Assembly (NCBI GenBank): GCA_938028665.1
Contig: CALIMB010000004.1
Coordinates: 1-35,104, forward strand
DNA length: 35,104 bases
Direction of reading: 5' to 3'
Source of the DNA: an uncultured Thermomicrobium sp.
Lineage (GTDB): Bacteria; Chloroflexota; Chloroflexia; Thermomicrobiales; Thermomicrobiaceae
Both the position numbers and the translations under genes were made by a program. The notes below the pieces were generated by a model that was not told the origin of the DNA, ran no database searches, and saw nothing but the letters and a program-made list of their open reading frames with translations. Shown piece by piece: positions 8,314 to 16,646 of the stretch. How positions within the stretch are numbered: the first letter of the stretch is position 1; every line of letters starts with the position of its first letter.

Positions 8314-10008
8314 TTAACTCAAGAGTTCAACGACGCCAGCCGAGCCGTTAACACGGATTCGCTGGCCTGTACGGATGACCTGCGTCGCAAGGCTGGTGCC
8401 GACAACGGCGGGGATGCCGAATTCGCGCGACACGACCGCGGGGTGTGAGAGTTGTCCACCGGAATCGGTCACCAAGCCAGCGATCTTGGTGAAGGCAACC
8501 ACCCAAGCTGGATTGGTCATACGGCAGACGAGAATCTCCCCACCCTTGAGTGCGTCGACATCCTCGAGCGTATGGGCGACGAAGGCAATACCTTCGATCA
8601 CACCTGCCGAGGCTGGAATTCCCTCGATCCGTTGTGTCACCTGCCGCGGCTTGAGGGAGTCGAAGAACTTCTGTGGGTAACCCCAGAGCGTCTTGTACGG
8701 CTCCTGGAAGAGTGCCCATTCGCTGGCCGTCCCAATCCATTCCCGCGGGCGGATGGAGAACGCGTGCTCGCGGGCCTCACGGCGCTGTCGAACGAGTTCC
8801 TTGGCGTTGGGCAGGTTGGAGGGTTCAGCAGCGAGGACACGAAGTTCGTGGTAGCGAAGGAAGAGCACATCATCCGGCTGATTGAGAAGGCCCGCTTCCA
8901 CGAGCCGTCGTCCGATGGCGAGGAGGACGTAACGCATCCGAGCAAAAGTGCCCTGATCGATATAGAAATGATGGTCAGGCGTGAGTGGCATCATCTGGAG
9001 GACGCGGTGGAGGGCTGCCTCAACGCGTGCGCGCCCGCGAACATCATCCAACGGAACCTTATTGAGGAGCTCTTGGATAGCAGCATCACGATCCTGGCGA
9101 AGACGCTGAATGGCCTCTGGATAGGAATAGTCTGTCTGGAGATACCCCTGGATGGCGGCGATGATCGGGGCAGGATTCTCGTACCAGGTCGGGTAAATGT
9201 ACTCGTGGCTGTAGAGCGCCTTATGACCAAACTCGCGCTTGTACTCGTCGAGCCAGCGCAGGAACTCACGGCCCTCAGCCGTCTTCTCGAGCTCGGCAAG
9301 GATTTCGGTCGGCGTCTCTTTGCTGAAGGCTTCGGTCAGAACGACGTTACGCTTGACTCGCTCCTTGGCTTCCCAGAGTGCGTGGACAGCGTCCCAGTTG
9401 CGGTCACTATCCGAGACCATGATCCGTTCAAGCAGGGTGGGATCGACATCGCCGATGACCTCACGCACGGCGGTCTGGAAGTCGAGGGAGGCTTGGAACT
9501 GCGAGAGATTGAGAATCCAGTGGATCCGCCAGTGGCGCTCTTGGATATCAATCGCATCCTCCAAGAGGACCATCAGTTCGGGGAGCGAAGCTGTCTCATA
9601 GGGGAAGGAATCGAGATAGGCGAAGTTCCGCTCAATCTCTGGGCGAAGCCGCTCTTGCCACCATTCCAGGCCTTTCTCCGCATAGACGCGCATAACCATG
9701 CTGTAGTAGGGTGCGATCTCTTGTGCCTCTTTGGGATCGCGCTGGACAACAGCGGTATAGAGATAGCCGTTGATGACTTTCGCTTTCCAGTCGACGCCGA
9801 ATGGAGCGCCGAACCGGCGGTAGAGATAGGCACAGGTTGCCCACCAGCCGCCGAGTTCGAAGAACATAGGGGACAGCGGGTTCGGGCAATGCAAGTCATC
9901 CCACCACCAGAAGAGCTGCTTTTCCTCTTCACTGGCCCATTCGACTGGGAAGGACTCGTCACCAAAGAAGGTGATGGGGAGCTGGACTTCCGGTCGTTCC
10001 TGGGTCAT
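8314..10008 (-). CDS. Histidine-domain subunit of a split PEP-synthase-like (phenylphosphate-synthase-type) kinase
   Basis: The 564-aa product lacks an ATP-grasp domain. Its first two thirds are a Trp- and Glu-rich helical region, comparable to the substrate-binding/linker region of rifampin phosphotransferase or phenylphosphate synthase protein 1. It ends in a complete phosphohistidine swivel domain, with GGQLSHPAVVSREFGIPAV placing the phospho-accepting His at residue 522. In such enzymes ATP pyrophosphorylates this His, which then hands phosphate to an alcohol, phenol or pyruvate-type acceptor (family knowledge). The missing ATP-grasp half is encoded in the same operon at 12899-13870. The start is the ATG at 10008, with AGGAGGAA seven bases upstream; the frame extends to 10053 without a ribosome site. 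It is the last gene of the gntR operon, 41 nt after the ABM gene. Confidence 0.85.
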   Translation of the reverse strand: MTQERPEVQLPITFFGDESFPVEWASEEEKQLFWWWDDLHCPNPLSPMFFELGGWWATCAYLYRRFGAPFGVDWKAKVINGYLYTAVVQRDPKEAQEIAPYYSMVMRVYAEKGLEWWQERLRPEIERNFAYLDSFPYETASLPELMVLLEDAIDIQERHWRIHWILNLSQFQASLDFQTAVREVIGDVDPTLLERIMVSDSDRNWDAVHALWEAKERVKRNVVLTEAFSKETPTEILAELEKTAEGREFLRWLDEYKREFGHKALYSHEYIYPTWYENPAPIIAAIQGYLQTDYSYPEAIQRLRQDRDAAIQELLNKVPLDDVRGRARVEAALHRVLQMMPLTPDHHFYIDQGTFARMRYVLLAIGRRLVEAGLLNQPDDVLFLRYHELRVLAAEPSNLPNAKELVRQRREAREHAFSIRPREWIGTASEWALFQEPYKTLWGYPQKFFDSLKPRQVTQRIEGIPASAGVIEGIAFVAHTLEDVDALKGGEILVCRMTNPAWVVAFTKIAGLVTDSGGQLSHPAVVSREFGIPAVVGTSLATQVIRTGQRIRVNGSAGVVELLS

Positions 10009-10049
10009 GGCGTTCCTCCTTTCCGCGCAGCGAGGCGATTGCTTGATCC

Positions 10050-10346
10050 TCACTCCGGTTCGATGAGCTCATAGAACTCTGGCACGCGACTCTCGAGCAT
10101 TGGGACCACTGTGCCGAGAATCTTTTCCTGAAAGTACGGGGTCGCCTTGTGTGCCTCATAGTCCGCAGGGCTCCGATACTGCTCGTAGAGCAAGAACTTG
10201 CGCGGATCGTCCTGTGACCGATTGACGTAATACACCAAGCAGCCTGGCTCCGCCCGTGAGAGGGTGACCATCTCTTTCAAGATGGCCGCAACTTCCTCAT
10301 CCTTTCCCTCTTTGGTGTAGTAGTGGGCAACGACGACAAACGGCAT
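10050..10346 (-). CDS. ABM-domain protein (antibiotic biosynthesis monooxygenase/quinol monooxygenase family)
   Basis: The 98-aa product is a single dimeric ferredoxin-like ABM domain: a first beta strand (FVVVAHYYTKEGK), EPGCLVYYVNRS in the middle, FLLYEQYRSPADYEAH with the conserved E-Y pair, and a short C-terminal strand. Members oxidise quinols or polyketides without cofactor, or degrade haem, while many are unassigned (family knowledge). The start is the ATG at 10346 with AAGGAGGAG ten bases upstream. It lies 40 nt after the FAH gene and 41 nt before the kinase His subunit. A role on a phenolic or hydroxylated intermediate would fit the context but is an inference. Confidence 0.82.
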   Translation of the reverse strand: MPFVVVAHYYTKEGKDEEVAAILKEMVTLSRAEPGCLVYYVNRSQDDPRKFLLYEQYRSPADYEAHKATPYFQEKILGTVVPMLESRVPEFYELIEPE

Positions 10347-10386
10347 TGGACGCTCCTCCTTCCTGTTCCCTTCCCCCAAACTCCGC

Positions 10387-11376
10387 TTATGAAGCCGAAT
10401 GACGTACGACACGATTCCGCAGCACACCAATGCCTTCCACCTCCAACTCGACGACATCGCCAGGCTTCAGGAAGCGACCGAGCTCGAGTCCACAGCCGTT
10501 GGTCACCGTACCCGACCCCCACAGCTCGCCCGGGTAGATGGTTTCACTCTGTGAGACATGCGCGATGAGCTGGGCGAATGTGAAATGCATACCGGCGCTC
10601 GATCCCTCCGACCAGACCTCGCCGTTGACACGTGCCACCATGCGCAAGTTCGTCACGTCAAGTTCGTCGGGAGTCACAAGGAGAGGACCGATTGCGTTGC
10701 CGGTATCGAAATCCTTTCCTTTGCTCGGTCCCATCCCGATCGGGGCCTCACGCAGTTGCTGGTCGCGTGCACTAAAGTCGTTAAAGATCGTGAACCCAGC
10801 GATGTAGCGGTGTGCTTCGCCGACCGGAATATCTTTGCCGCGCCGGCCAATCACCATTCCGAGTTCGAGTTCGAAGTCAAATTGCTGCGTGTAGTGCGGC
10901 ATCACCACCTCCGCATCGGGGCCGACGACGGTTTCAGGATTCCCTTTGTAGTAGGCTGGCACCTCATACCAGGCTGGTGGAATCTCACCCCCGCGACCAA
11001 GTGCGCGGCTTGCGTTGCGCATGTGCCCTTCAAAGGTGAGGAAATCCCGGATCAGCCGCGGGCGTGGCAGCGGCGCAAGAAGACGAACTTCCTCGAGTCG
11101 ATATCGTGTACGTCTCCCGAACGCCTCTTCGACGCGGAGCCCCTCCTCAACCGCCCGCGCTGCCGCGTCCCATCCCAGTGCTCCATGGCCAAGGAAGGCA
11201 ACCATATCGTCTGGCAAGAGCAGCGTGGCAAGTCGTTCGGCCTCGCAGCCAGGATCGGTTCGGGCGAGGTAGGCGGAATAGGCGACCTGGAGATCGACCA
11301 GCCAGCCATCGGCCAAAGCACCGATCCGGCGAATGGTTCCGGCTGGACTCGAGATTGCGAACGTGGCGAGCTTCAT
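10387..11376 (-). CDS. Fumarylacetoacetate hydrolase (FAH) family protein
   Basis: The 329-aa protein has an N-terminal small domain (about 1-110) and a C-terminal FAH domain. The metal ligands are visible as the two Glu of FDFELELGMV and the Asp of FNDFSARD. GKDFDTGNAIGP and the final GDVVELEVEGIG strands are also typical. The family covers C-C bond hydrolases (fumarylacetoacetate), decarboxylases, 2-keto-pentenoate hydratases and other Mg-dependent enzymes, so the exact reaction is open. The start ATG overlaps the stop of the FAD subunit gene (ATGA). It is therefore embedded in the catabolic operon and most likely cleaves or hydrates an oxidised ring-opened or keto intermediate (inference). 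Confidence 0.9.
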   Translation of the reverse strand: MKLATFAISSPAGTIRRIGALADGWLVDLQVAYSAYLARTDPGCEAERLATLLLPDDMVAFLGHGALGWDAAARAVEEGLRVEEAFGRRTRYRLEEVRLLAPLPRPRLIRDFLTFEGHMRNASRALGRGGEIPPAWYEVPAYYKGNPETVVGPDAEVVMPHYTQQFDFELELGMVIGRRGKDIPVGEAHRYIAGFTIFNDFSARDQQLREAPIGMGPSKGKDFDTGNAIGPLLVTPDELDVTNLRMVARVNGEVWSEGSSAGMHFTFAQLIAHVSQSETIYPGELWGSGTVTNGCGLELGRFLKPGDVVELEVEGIGVLRNRVVRHSAS

Positions 11377-12272
11377 GCGTTTCCACTTCCTTCCGGCTCG
11401 CAGTGCAGTCCGGCGCGCTGTGCAGCCAGGCGCAGCACCCGAGTAGCGAATACCCTCACCATCTCACGACGGTACCAGGCACTGGCCCGCAGATCAGAGA
11501 CGGTGTCAACCGTTCCAGCATAGGCACTGGCAAGCATGGTCATGAGTGCCTCGTTCAGTGGATGGCCACGAGCTTGCTCGAGGACGGAGGGAACGCGCTG
11601 CGGACGGTCACCTGCCGCACCGACCACAAGCTCGATTGTTGCAACGCGTCCTCCATCATCCAATAAGACAACAGCCGCCACCCCTAGGGCAGGGCGATCC
11701 TCGTGTGAACGGGTACGAACCTTCAGATAGGCTGCGCCGGCCCGTGGGGGCAGCGGCGGGACCCGGATGGCCGTGACAAGCTCGTCCGGCGCACGCACCG
11801 TCTGATAGGCTCCAGTGACAAAGTCAGCCACCGGCACACAGCGACGTCCGCGTAGACTCAGGAGTTCCACCGAGGCTCCAAGAGCGGCCAAGACCGTCGG
11901 CGGATCGGAAGCTGGGTCAGCTTCGCAGAGGTTACCCACTAGTGTTGCTTGTTCGCGTACCCGGACGTTGGCCACCTCCGCAAGCGTTTCAACAAGAACA
12001 GGCGAGTGCGAACGGACGATTGGCGAGCGCTCGAGCATGCGGTGTGTGATCACCGCACCAATGAGGAGATCACCAGTTGGCTCGATAGCGACATGGCGGA
12101 GGTCCGGAACTCTTCGCAGGTTCACGAGCAGGCGCGGACGAATGAGCCCGTGGCGGAGTGTCAGCGTGACCCAAGTTCCTCCGGCGACGGGGATCGCATC
12201 CTCCCCTGCACTGGCGAGCAGTGCCAGTACCTCATCGAGCACTGTAGGAGTTACGACCGCGCACTCCATCAT
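11373..12272 (-). CDS. FAD-binding subunit of the molybdenum hydroxylase
   Basis: The 299-aa product is a CoxM/XdhB-type medium subunit with the two FAD-pyrophosphate motifs, AGGTW at 30-34 and LVGN at 111-114, and a C-terminal CO_deh_flav_C-like domain. It would pass electrons from the 2Fe-2S subunit to an acceptor (family knowledge). Two adjacent ATG codons are possible (12272 and 12269); the stop of the HD gene overlaps both. The stop overlaps the FAH start. This subunit sits 3.5 kb upstream of the large and small subunit genes, with five other catabolic genes' worth of operon context around it, instead of the usual M-S-L or L-M-S cluster. I see no second FAD subunit, so it is probably the partner of 5021-7815. 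Confidence 0.92.
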   Translation of the reverse strand: MMECAVVTPTVLDEVLALLASAGEDAIPVAGGTWVTLTLRHGLIRPRLLVNLRRVPDLRHVAIEPTGDLLIGAVITHRMLERSPIVRSHSPVLVETLAEVANVRVREQATLVGNLCEADPASDPPTVLAALGASVELLSLRGRRCVPVADFVTGAYQTVRAPDELVTAIRVPPLPPRAGAAYLKVRTRSHEDRPALGVAAVVLLDDGGRVATIELVVGAAGDRPQRVPSVLEQARGHPLNEALMTMLASAYAGTVDTVSDLRASAWYRREMVRVFATRVLRLAAQRAGLHCEPEGSGNA

Positions 12273-12883
12273 CGGCTGTCTCCGGCTGGACCTTCCACTG
12301 CAGCAGAGGCACTAGCCACAATGTGCTCTTCTAGCCGGGCCAGTGCGGCACGCAGCAACGGCTTCGCGAGCTCGCGGGCACGTGGGATCCTGATTCGCTC
12401 AGCCATGTAACGGAAGTGGACAGCAACGAGCTCGGGGGTGAAGCCCTGCTCACCGGTCAGCCCACGGTTGATGAAGCGATCAACGTTGACCTCAAGAAAG
12501 CTGAGAGAGTCGGCCGCCTGCAGCAGATCGGCTTCCGGCCAACCTCCCCACTCATGGACTGCTACCAGGGCACGCACGGCCTCGACCAGGGCCGGGTCAG
12601 CCCCCTGTTCGGTCAACCAGGCGGCGACGAGACGCGCCGAACGTTGCTGGTGCTGCTCCTCGTAGAGGCGATCAGGAATACCGTGCTGCACGTTGAGCCG
12701 CGGGGAATCAGGCCCTGGGAAGTGACGTTCCATGTCGTGGGTCAGTGCTGCCAAGCGAAGTGCCAGGCTGGCCCGTGGTTCCAGGATGAAGAGCCAATCG
12801 AGCGTCCGCCGCAAGTGCTCAGCGTTCCAGTATGGAGCGATCCAGGTGTGTGCTCGCGAGAGTAGTTCGCGCTCGGTCGGCAT
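12269..12883 (-). CDS. HD-domain protein of unknown specificity
   Basis: The 204-aa protein shows an HD signature, LAALTHDMERHF with H49-D50, plus other metal-ligand candidates: His and Glu in HEWGGWPEADLL and an Asp in QAADSLSFLE. This suggests a metal-dependent phosphohydrolase (family knowledge). The start ATG at 12883 has GAGGAGAGGAG upstream, within the end of the ATP-grasp gene's intergenic spacer (15 nt). It lies directly between the ATP-binding kinase subunit and the FAD subunit. Phosphatase action on the phosphorylated intermediate made by the split kinase, or on a nucleotide by-product, is an attractive inference but unproven. It has no GGDEF, EAL or Rel/Spo features. Confidence 0.75.
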   Translation of the reverse strand: MPTERELLSRAHTWIAPYWNAEHLRRTLDWLFILEPRASLALRLAALTHDMERHFPGPDSPRLNVQHGIPDRLYEEQHQQRSARLVAAWLTEQGADPALVEAVRALVAVHEWGGWPEADLLQAADSLSFLEVNVDRFINRGLTGEQGFTPELVAVHFRYMAERIRIPRARELAKPLLRAALARLEEHIVASASAAVEGPAGDSR

Positions 12884-12898
12884 CGGCTGCTCCTCTCC

Positions 12899-13870
12899 TC
12901 AGACGAGCGTCGTGATCGGACGACTTTGCAAGACAAACAGCTGGCCTGCAGCAATCGCCCACTCGACGTCTTGCGGTGCAGCAAAGAACGCTTCGACCTG
13001 CTCCGCCAGCGCACAGAGTGCACTGAGTTCCTGCTCATCCAGCACGCGGGCACGTTGCCGATGCTCAGGCACAGGCAACGCGGTCAGCCCACCCGGCTCA
13101 GTCCGCACCAGCATCTGCAACTTCGGTGGGACAAGAACGCGGAGCAGCCGGCGGCTTTGTCGGTCAAGTTCGTAGTGATCTGGTGTGACTTCACCTGAGA
13201 CGAGCAACTCGCCAAAGCCCCAGACCGCCTCGATAACAAGGACATCACGTCGCCGCTGGACGGGGTCAGCTGTGAAGAGCACACCCGCTTTCTCCGGCAC
13301 GACGAGCTGCTGCACGACGACAGCGAAGGCGAGGTCGTCGAGCGACCCCTTGCGAGCACGATAGACAAGGGCGCGCGGACTGAAGAGGGATGCCCAGCAG
13401 TCGCGGATCCGTTCCAGCACGGCATCGATCCCGCGCACATCGAGGAACGTCTCCTGCTGCCCGGCGAAGGATGCTTGCGAGGAATCTTCCGCCACCGCAC
13501 TCGAGCGAACCGCGACGGGGATCGACTCACCGTGGCCAAGCTCGGCATAGGCACCGGCAACCGCTGCATCGAGCTCCAACGGGATCGGTTGGCACTTGAT
13601 GAGCTGCTGGAGCTGGGCCGCGATGGCTTCAAGCTGGTGCCGCTGGCTCGGATCGAGTTGCCGGAGGAGAGAACGAATGGTCGTGTCGAGCCCAGTCGCT
13701 TGCAAGAATGTCGCGAAAGCAGCACTGGTTACGACGAAGCCTGGGGGGACGGGAAGACCAGCAGTCGCCAGACGAGCCAGACTTGCCCCTTTGCCACCGG
13801 CCTGTGTGACGTCAGCACAGGCGGGATCGTCAAACCAGCGAACAAGCGCAGCCGTTGCCAGTCTCCTCAT
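12899..13870 (-). CDS. ATP-grasp subunit of the split PEP-synthase-like kinase
   Basis: The 323-aa protein is essentially one PPDK_N/PEP-synthase nucleotide-binding domain: GGKGASLARL at 25-34, VAVRSSAVAEDSSQASFAGQ in the middle, FTADPV, and the C-terminal LQSRPITT that normally ends this domain. No His swivel domain is present; that is supplied by 8314-10008. The same division is known for phenylphosphate synthase (protein 2 ATP-grasp, protein 1 His domain), which transfers phosphate from ATP to phenol and yields AMP and phosphate. No CBS-type third subunit is visible here. The start is the ATG at 13870 with AGGAGT eight bases upstream. The frame to 13930 lacks a ribosome site and would overlap the cyclase gene. 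The gap to the cyclase gene is 5 nt. Confidence 0.88.
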   Translation of the reverse strand: MRRLATAALVRWFDDPACADVTQAGGKGASLARLATAGLPVPPGFVVTSAAFATFLQATGLDTTIRSLLRQLDPSQRHQLEAIAAQLQQLIKCQPIPLELDAAVAGAYAELGHGESIPVAVRSSAVAEDSSQASFAGQQETFLDVRGIDAVLERIRDCWASLFSPRALVYRARKGSLDDLAFAVVVQQLVVPEKAGVLFTADPVQRRRDVLVIEAVWGFGELLVSGEVTPDHYELDRQSRRLLRVLVPPKLQMLVRTEPGGLTALPVPEHRQRARVLDEQELSALCALAEQVEAFFAAPQDVEWAIAAGQLFVLQSRPITTLV

Positions 13871-13875
13871 AGGAA

Positions 13876-14598
13876 CTACTCCTCGACGATGGCGACGGCA
13901 CGTACGGGGGCTGCAGTCGTCCCAACCCATTTGATGGGGAAGGCCGCTACTTTGAAACCATAGGGACGAGGGATCTGTTCAAAGTTAGTCATATTCTCGA
14001 TGTGGTAGTACTCGCGTTCCCGCATAACGAGATGGGCTTCCCAGAACTGTTTGCGCTCGAACATAGCCCAGACAGGTGGATCGAAAGTGATGGCATCGAT
14101 TCCCATCACTTTGATACCTTGGTCGATGAGCCAGAGCGTTGCCTCTCGGGTCATGCCACAGTGGTCAGTTAGATAGCGTTGTTCATGTTGATACGCCCCA
14201 GCTCCGGTCCAGATTAGGACGATATCGAGTGGTTTGAGGCGATAGCCAATCTTCTCCAGTGCTTGTTGGATCTCCGTGGCGGTGATAGCAGAGCCTTTCT
14301 CCTTATGGCGGAAGTCGAGGAGAACGCCATCGGCATAGCAGTACTCGAGGGGGATACCCTCCGGCCCAGGGGCCTCGGCGACGAGGTGTTTGCGGGCATC
14401 GATGTGTGTGCCCACATGGTCATTGAGGTACAACCGGTAGCTGGCAGTGAGCCAGGTTGCGCCATACTGGGCAGCACCGATCCGCTCGGCGAACTCTTCC
14501 CACGATTCGTGCATCTCGATTTTGGGGGGCGGGACACGCGGGAAGGTGATCATGTCGTTATGGACCGGCATAGAAAGATCAATCAAGCGAACACCCAC
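13876..14598 (-). CDS. Cyclase-family metal-dependent hydrolase (PF04199)
   Basis: The 240-aa product contains the family metal motif HVGTHIDARKH (H61, H65, D67, H71), matching HxGTHxDxxxH. Family members include bacterial kynurenine formamidase and isatin hydrolase, which hydrolyse amide or lactam bonds with Mn or Zn, as well as unassigned cyclases (family knowledge). The start is GTG at 14598, with AGGGAG about eight bases upstream. It is the second gene of the operon, 46 nt after gntR and 5 nt before the ATP-grasp gene. A ring- or amide-opening role on the imported substrate is plausible; the FAH-family enzyme downstream could act next. The substrate cannot be deduced. Confidence 0.88.
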   Translation of the reverse strand: MGVRLIDLSMPVHNDMITFPRVPPPKIEMHESWEEFAERIGAAQYGATWLTASYRLYLNDHVGTHIDARKHLVAEAPGPEGIPLEYCYADGVLLDFRHKEKGSAITATEIQQALEKIGYRLKPLDIVLIWTGAGAYQHEQRYLTDHCGMTREATLWLIDQGIKVMGIDAITFDPPVWAMFERKQFWEAHLVMREREYYHIENMTNFEQIPRPYGFKVAAFPIKWVGTTAAPVRAVAIVEE

Positions 14599-14644
14599 AG
14601 AACTACTCCCTTCTGGCTCATGGCTCTAGCCGAAGAAGGACATC

Positions 14645-15355
14645 TCAACGCTCTTGGTCAGCGTTCAGTTCCCTGGACAGTGCCTCATAGACCCAGCGTC
14701 CCGGCTCCTCAATATGACGGCGCATCACCGCTTCTGCGAGGTCAGGATCGCGGGCACGCAGCGCTTCTAAGATGGGTTCGTGACGAGCAGCGAGCCCCTC
14801 GATGGCACGGCGATGGACGGAGAAGGTGAGAAAGGTCGTCGTCGCCAGACTCAAACTTGTCCAGAACTGCTGGAGGAGGCGGTTCCCGGACGCCTCTACG
14901 ATGATCCGGTGGAAGGCAATGTCAGCCTCAATCGCCGAGGCCTTGTCGCCATACTCACTCGCCTCACGCATGCGGTCGATCTGTTCCTCGAGGGCGAGGA
15001 GCTGCTCGGTGGTAATACGCGTAGCAGCGGCACGGGCCGCAACACCCTCAATTGCGGCGCGGATGGGATAGATCTGGACCAGTTCTTCGTGGGTGAATGC
15101 CCGGACACGCGTACCGCGGAAGGGCTCGCTGGTGACGAAACCGAGCAGCTCAAGATCCCGTAGCGCCTCACGCACCGGCGTTTGGCTGACCCCAAGCTCC
15201 TGAGCAATGCGCGTCTCAACAATCCGGTCACCGGGAGTGAGACGGCGACGGAGGATTGCGTCGATGAGGTACTCCTTGATCTCCTCGCGGAGAACGCGGC
15301 GAACGATCGGTTTCGGTAGTAGCTGATCACGGTTGAGTGGTTTAGGATCTGGCAT
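14645..15355 (-). CDS. GntR-family regulator, FadR/FCD subfamily
   Basis: The 236-aa protein has an N-terminal winged helix (about 20-85) with the GntR signature: LTPGDRIVETRIAQELGVSQ, followed by TPVREALRDLELLGFV. The C-terminal FCD domain has probable metal/effector ligands: D and H in DIAFHRIIVEASGN, then His residues in ARHEPILEAL and MRRHIEEP. Such regulators bind organic acids and usually repress neighbouring catabolic genes (family knowledge). It is the first gene of the operon. The start ATG at 15355 has GAGGA six bases upstream. Its own promoter carries two overlapping inverted repeats, so autoregulation is likely. The same AATCGAT core occurs in the liv operon promoter, suggesting that it controls transport too (inference). 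Confidence 0.93.
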   Translation of the reverse strand: MPDPKPLNRDQLLPKPIVRRVLREEIKEYLIDAILRRRLTPGDRIVETRIAQELGVSQTPVREALRDLELLGFVTSEPFRGTRVRAFTHEELVQIYPIRAAIEGVAARAAATRITTEQLLALEEQIDRMREASEYGDKASAIEADIAFHRIIVEASGNRLLQQFWTSLSLATTTFLTFSVHRRAIEGLAARHEPILEALRARDPDLAEAVMRRHIEEPGRWVYEALSRELNADQER

Positions 15356-15367
15356 TGATGTCCTCGC

Positions 15368-15389
15368 ATTCTCTTCGAGAATCGATTCT
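15368..15389. promoter_or_regulatory. Overlapping inverted repeats, probable GntR operator
   Basis: There are two overlapping palindromes: ATTCTC-TTC-GAGAAT at 15368-15382 and the perfect 12-mer AGAATCGATTCT at 15378-15389. They lie just downstream of the predicted transcription start of gntR, where a bound repressor would block initiation or elongation. Position and symmetry are seen directly; the identity of the binding protein is inferred. Confidence 0.6.
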
Positions 15390-15397
15390 ATATTGTG

Positions 15398-15426
15398 ATC
15401 CTACGGCCGCCCCTGTAGGCTGTCAA
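15398..15426 (-). promoter_or_regulatory. Sigma70-type promoter of the gntR catabolic operon
   Basis: The minus strand reads TTGACA (15421-15426), a spacer of exactly 17 nt, then TAGGAT (15398-15403). The predicted start lies near 15391, about 36 nt before the gntR ATG. The consensus -35 and ideal spacer make this one of the two best promoters in the window. Confidence 0.7.
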
Positions 15427-15770
15427 GCTCCACACTACCAGGCCTCGTCCTTGCCTTTTCCAAGCGGTGCCACACTGCTCAGTACCCCTGCCTCCGCAGC
15501 AGCTGGTTGGTGGCTTACGGAGGGCGGGGGACACGGCATACCTCGCAACGGTGAGGCTCACACACCGGTCTCGGGTGGTCCTGGGGACATGCCGGGAATC
15601 GCTGCATCGTTTGCGGTGCGTCCTGATCTCACGTCTTCGTCTTTCTCTCCTCTCCATTCCGTCATGACCAATCCGCTCGTCGCTGTTGAGTTGGCAGCAA
15701 GCGCTTTGCAATTGCGTCTTGGAGGACAATCACGCGTTTCTTGTTCGTGGAGCATCGCTCTGCTCTTCCC
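15427..15770. other. 344-nt gap between the two minus-strand operons
   Basis: This lies between the gntR promoter and the stop of the TIM-barrel gene at 15771. The open frames in it are extensions of shadows of the neighbouring genes. I see no strong terminator for the upstream operon, so read-through into gntR is possible. Confidence 0.4.
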
Positions 15771-16610
15771 TCATGAAGGACGAAGTGCCTTGAATCGTTG
15801 CATCGTCTCGAGCATCGCGCGCTCAGTCGGTAGTCGTTCGACACTCGAAGCGCCGAAGAAGCCGACCACACCGCGCGTCCGGGCGAGCACATATGCGACA
15901 TCCTCAGGTTCGGCGATCGGCCCACCATGGCAGAGCACGATCACATCGGGATTGACCGCTTTGGCAGCATCGCACATCGCCTGGACGCGTTCGACGGCTT
16001 CATCAAGCGTGAGCGCGGTCTTGGCCCCGATCATGCCCTTTGTCGTCAGCCCGACATGCGGAACAATAATATCCGCCCCCACTTCGGCCATCGCTCGAGC
16101 CTGATCGGGATCAAACACGTACGGGGCAGTCAGCATGTCGAGTTCGTGGGCGATCCGGATCATTTCGATCTCGAGATCGAACCCCATTCCAGTCTCCTCA
16201 AGGTTCTGACGGAAAATCCCGTCGATCAACCCCACGGTCGGGAAGTTCTGGACACCAACAAAGCCCATCTCCTTCAGCTGACGGAGGAAGACCGGCATGA
16301 GGCGAAACGGGTCGGTACCGCAAACACCAGCGAGGACGGGGGTACGGCGGACAATAGGGAGGATTTCGGCAGCCATGTCAACGACGATAGCGTTGGCATC
16401 GCCGTAGGGCATGAGCCCGGCAAGAGAGCCTCGCCCCGCCATCCGGTAGCGCCCGGAGTTGTAAATGATGATCAGATCTGCTCCCCCCGCGTCAGCGCAT
16501 TTAGCCGAGAGTCCTGTTCCTGCACCAGCACCGATGATCGGCTTCCCCTCGGCCAGAGTGGCACGTAGCTTGGCGAGTGCTTCAGCACGCGTCATCGGAC
16601 GCCAACTCAT
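15771..16610 (-). CDS. TIM-barrel, phosphoenolpyruvate-hydrolase-like protein (PF09370 family)
   Basis: The 279-aa product reads as an (ab)8 barrel: [41 protein letters not shown] near the start, [25 protein letters not shown], and [16 protein letters not shown] towards the end. These match the family annotated as PEP hydrolase-like or TIM-barrel signal transduction protein, whose true reaction is poorly defined. The start chosen is the ATG at 16610 with GGAAGGG upstream; a GTG at 16628 would overlap that ribosome site. It follows the Tm-1-like gene by 36 nt. In fungi and bacteria the two are frequently paired or fused (family knowledge), which suggests that they act together. It is the last gene of the liv operon. 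Confidence 0.85.
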   Translation of the reverse strand: MSWRPMTRAEALAKLRATLAEGKPIIGAGAGTGLSAKCADAGGADLIIIYNSGRYRMAGRGSLAGLMPYGDANAIVVDMAAEILPIVRRTPVLAGVCGTDPFRLMPVFLRQLKEMGFVGVQNFPTVGLIDGIFRQNLEETGMGFDLEIEMIRIAHELDMLTAPYVFDPDQARAMAEVGADIIVPHVGLTTKGMIGAKTALTLDEAVERVQAMCDAAKAVNPDVIVLCHGGPIAEPEDVAYVLARTRGVVGFFGASSVERLPTERAMLETMQRFKALRPS

Positions 16611-16646
16611 CGTTTCCCTTCCTCTCACAACTGAACGGGCACTTCC

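Noticed and set aside
8452-10074. 540-codon open frame on the plus strand
   Set aside because: It is antisense to the kinase His-domain subunit, which has clear motifs and a ribosome site; the translation is a mirror of the codon bias of that gene and shows no domain.
5021-12272. Annotation as aerobic CO dehydrogenase (coxSLM)
   Set aside because: The large subunit has GAFRGY instead of the AYxCSFR active-site loop, and the genes lie among catabolic enzymes; a generic xanthine-oxidase-family hydroxylase is safer.
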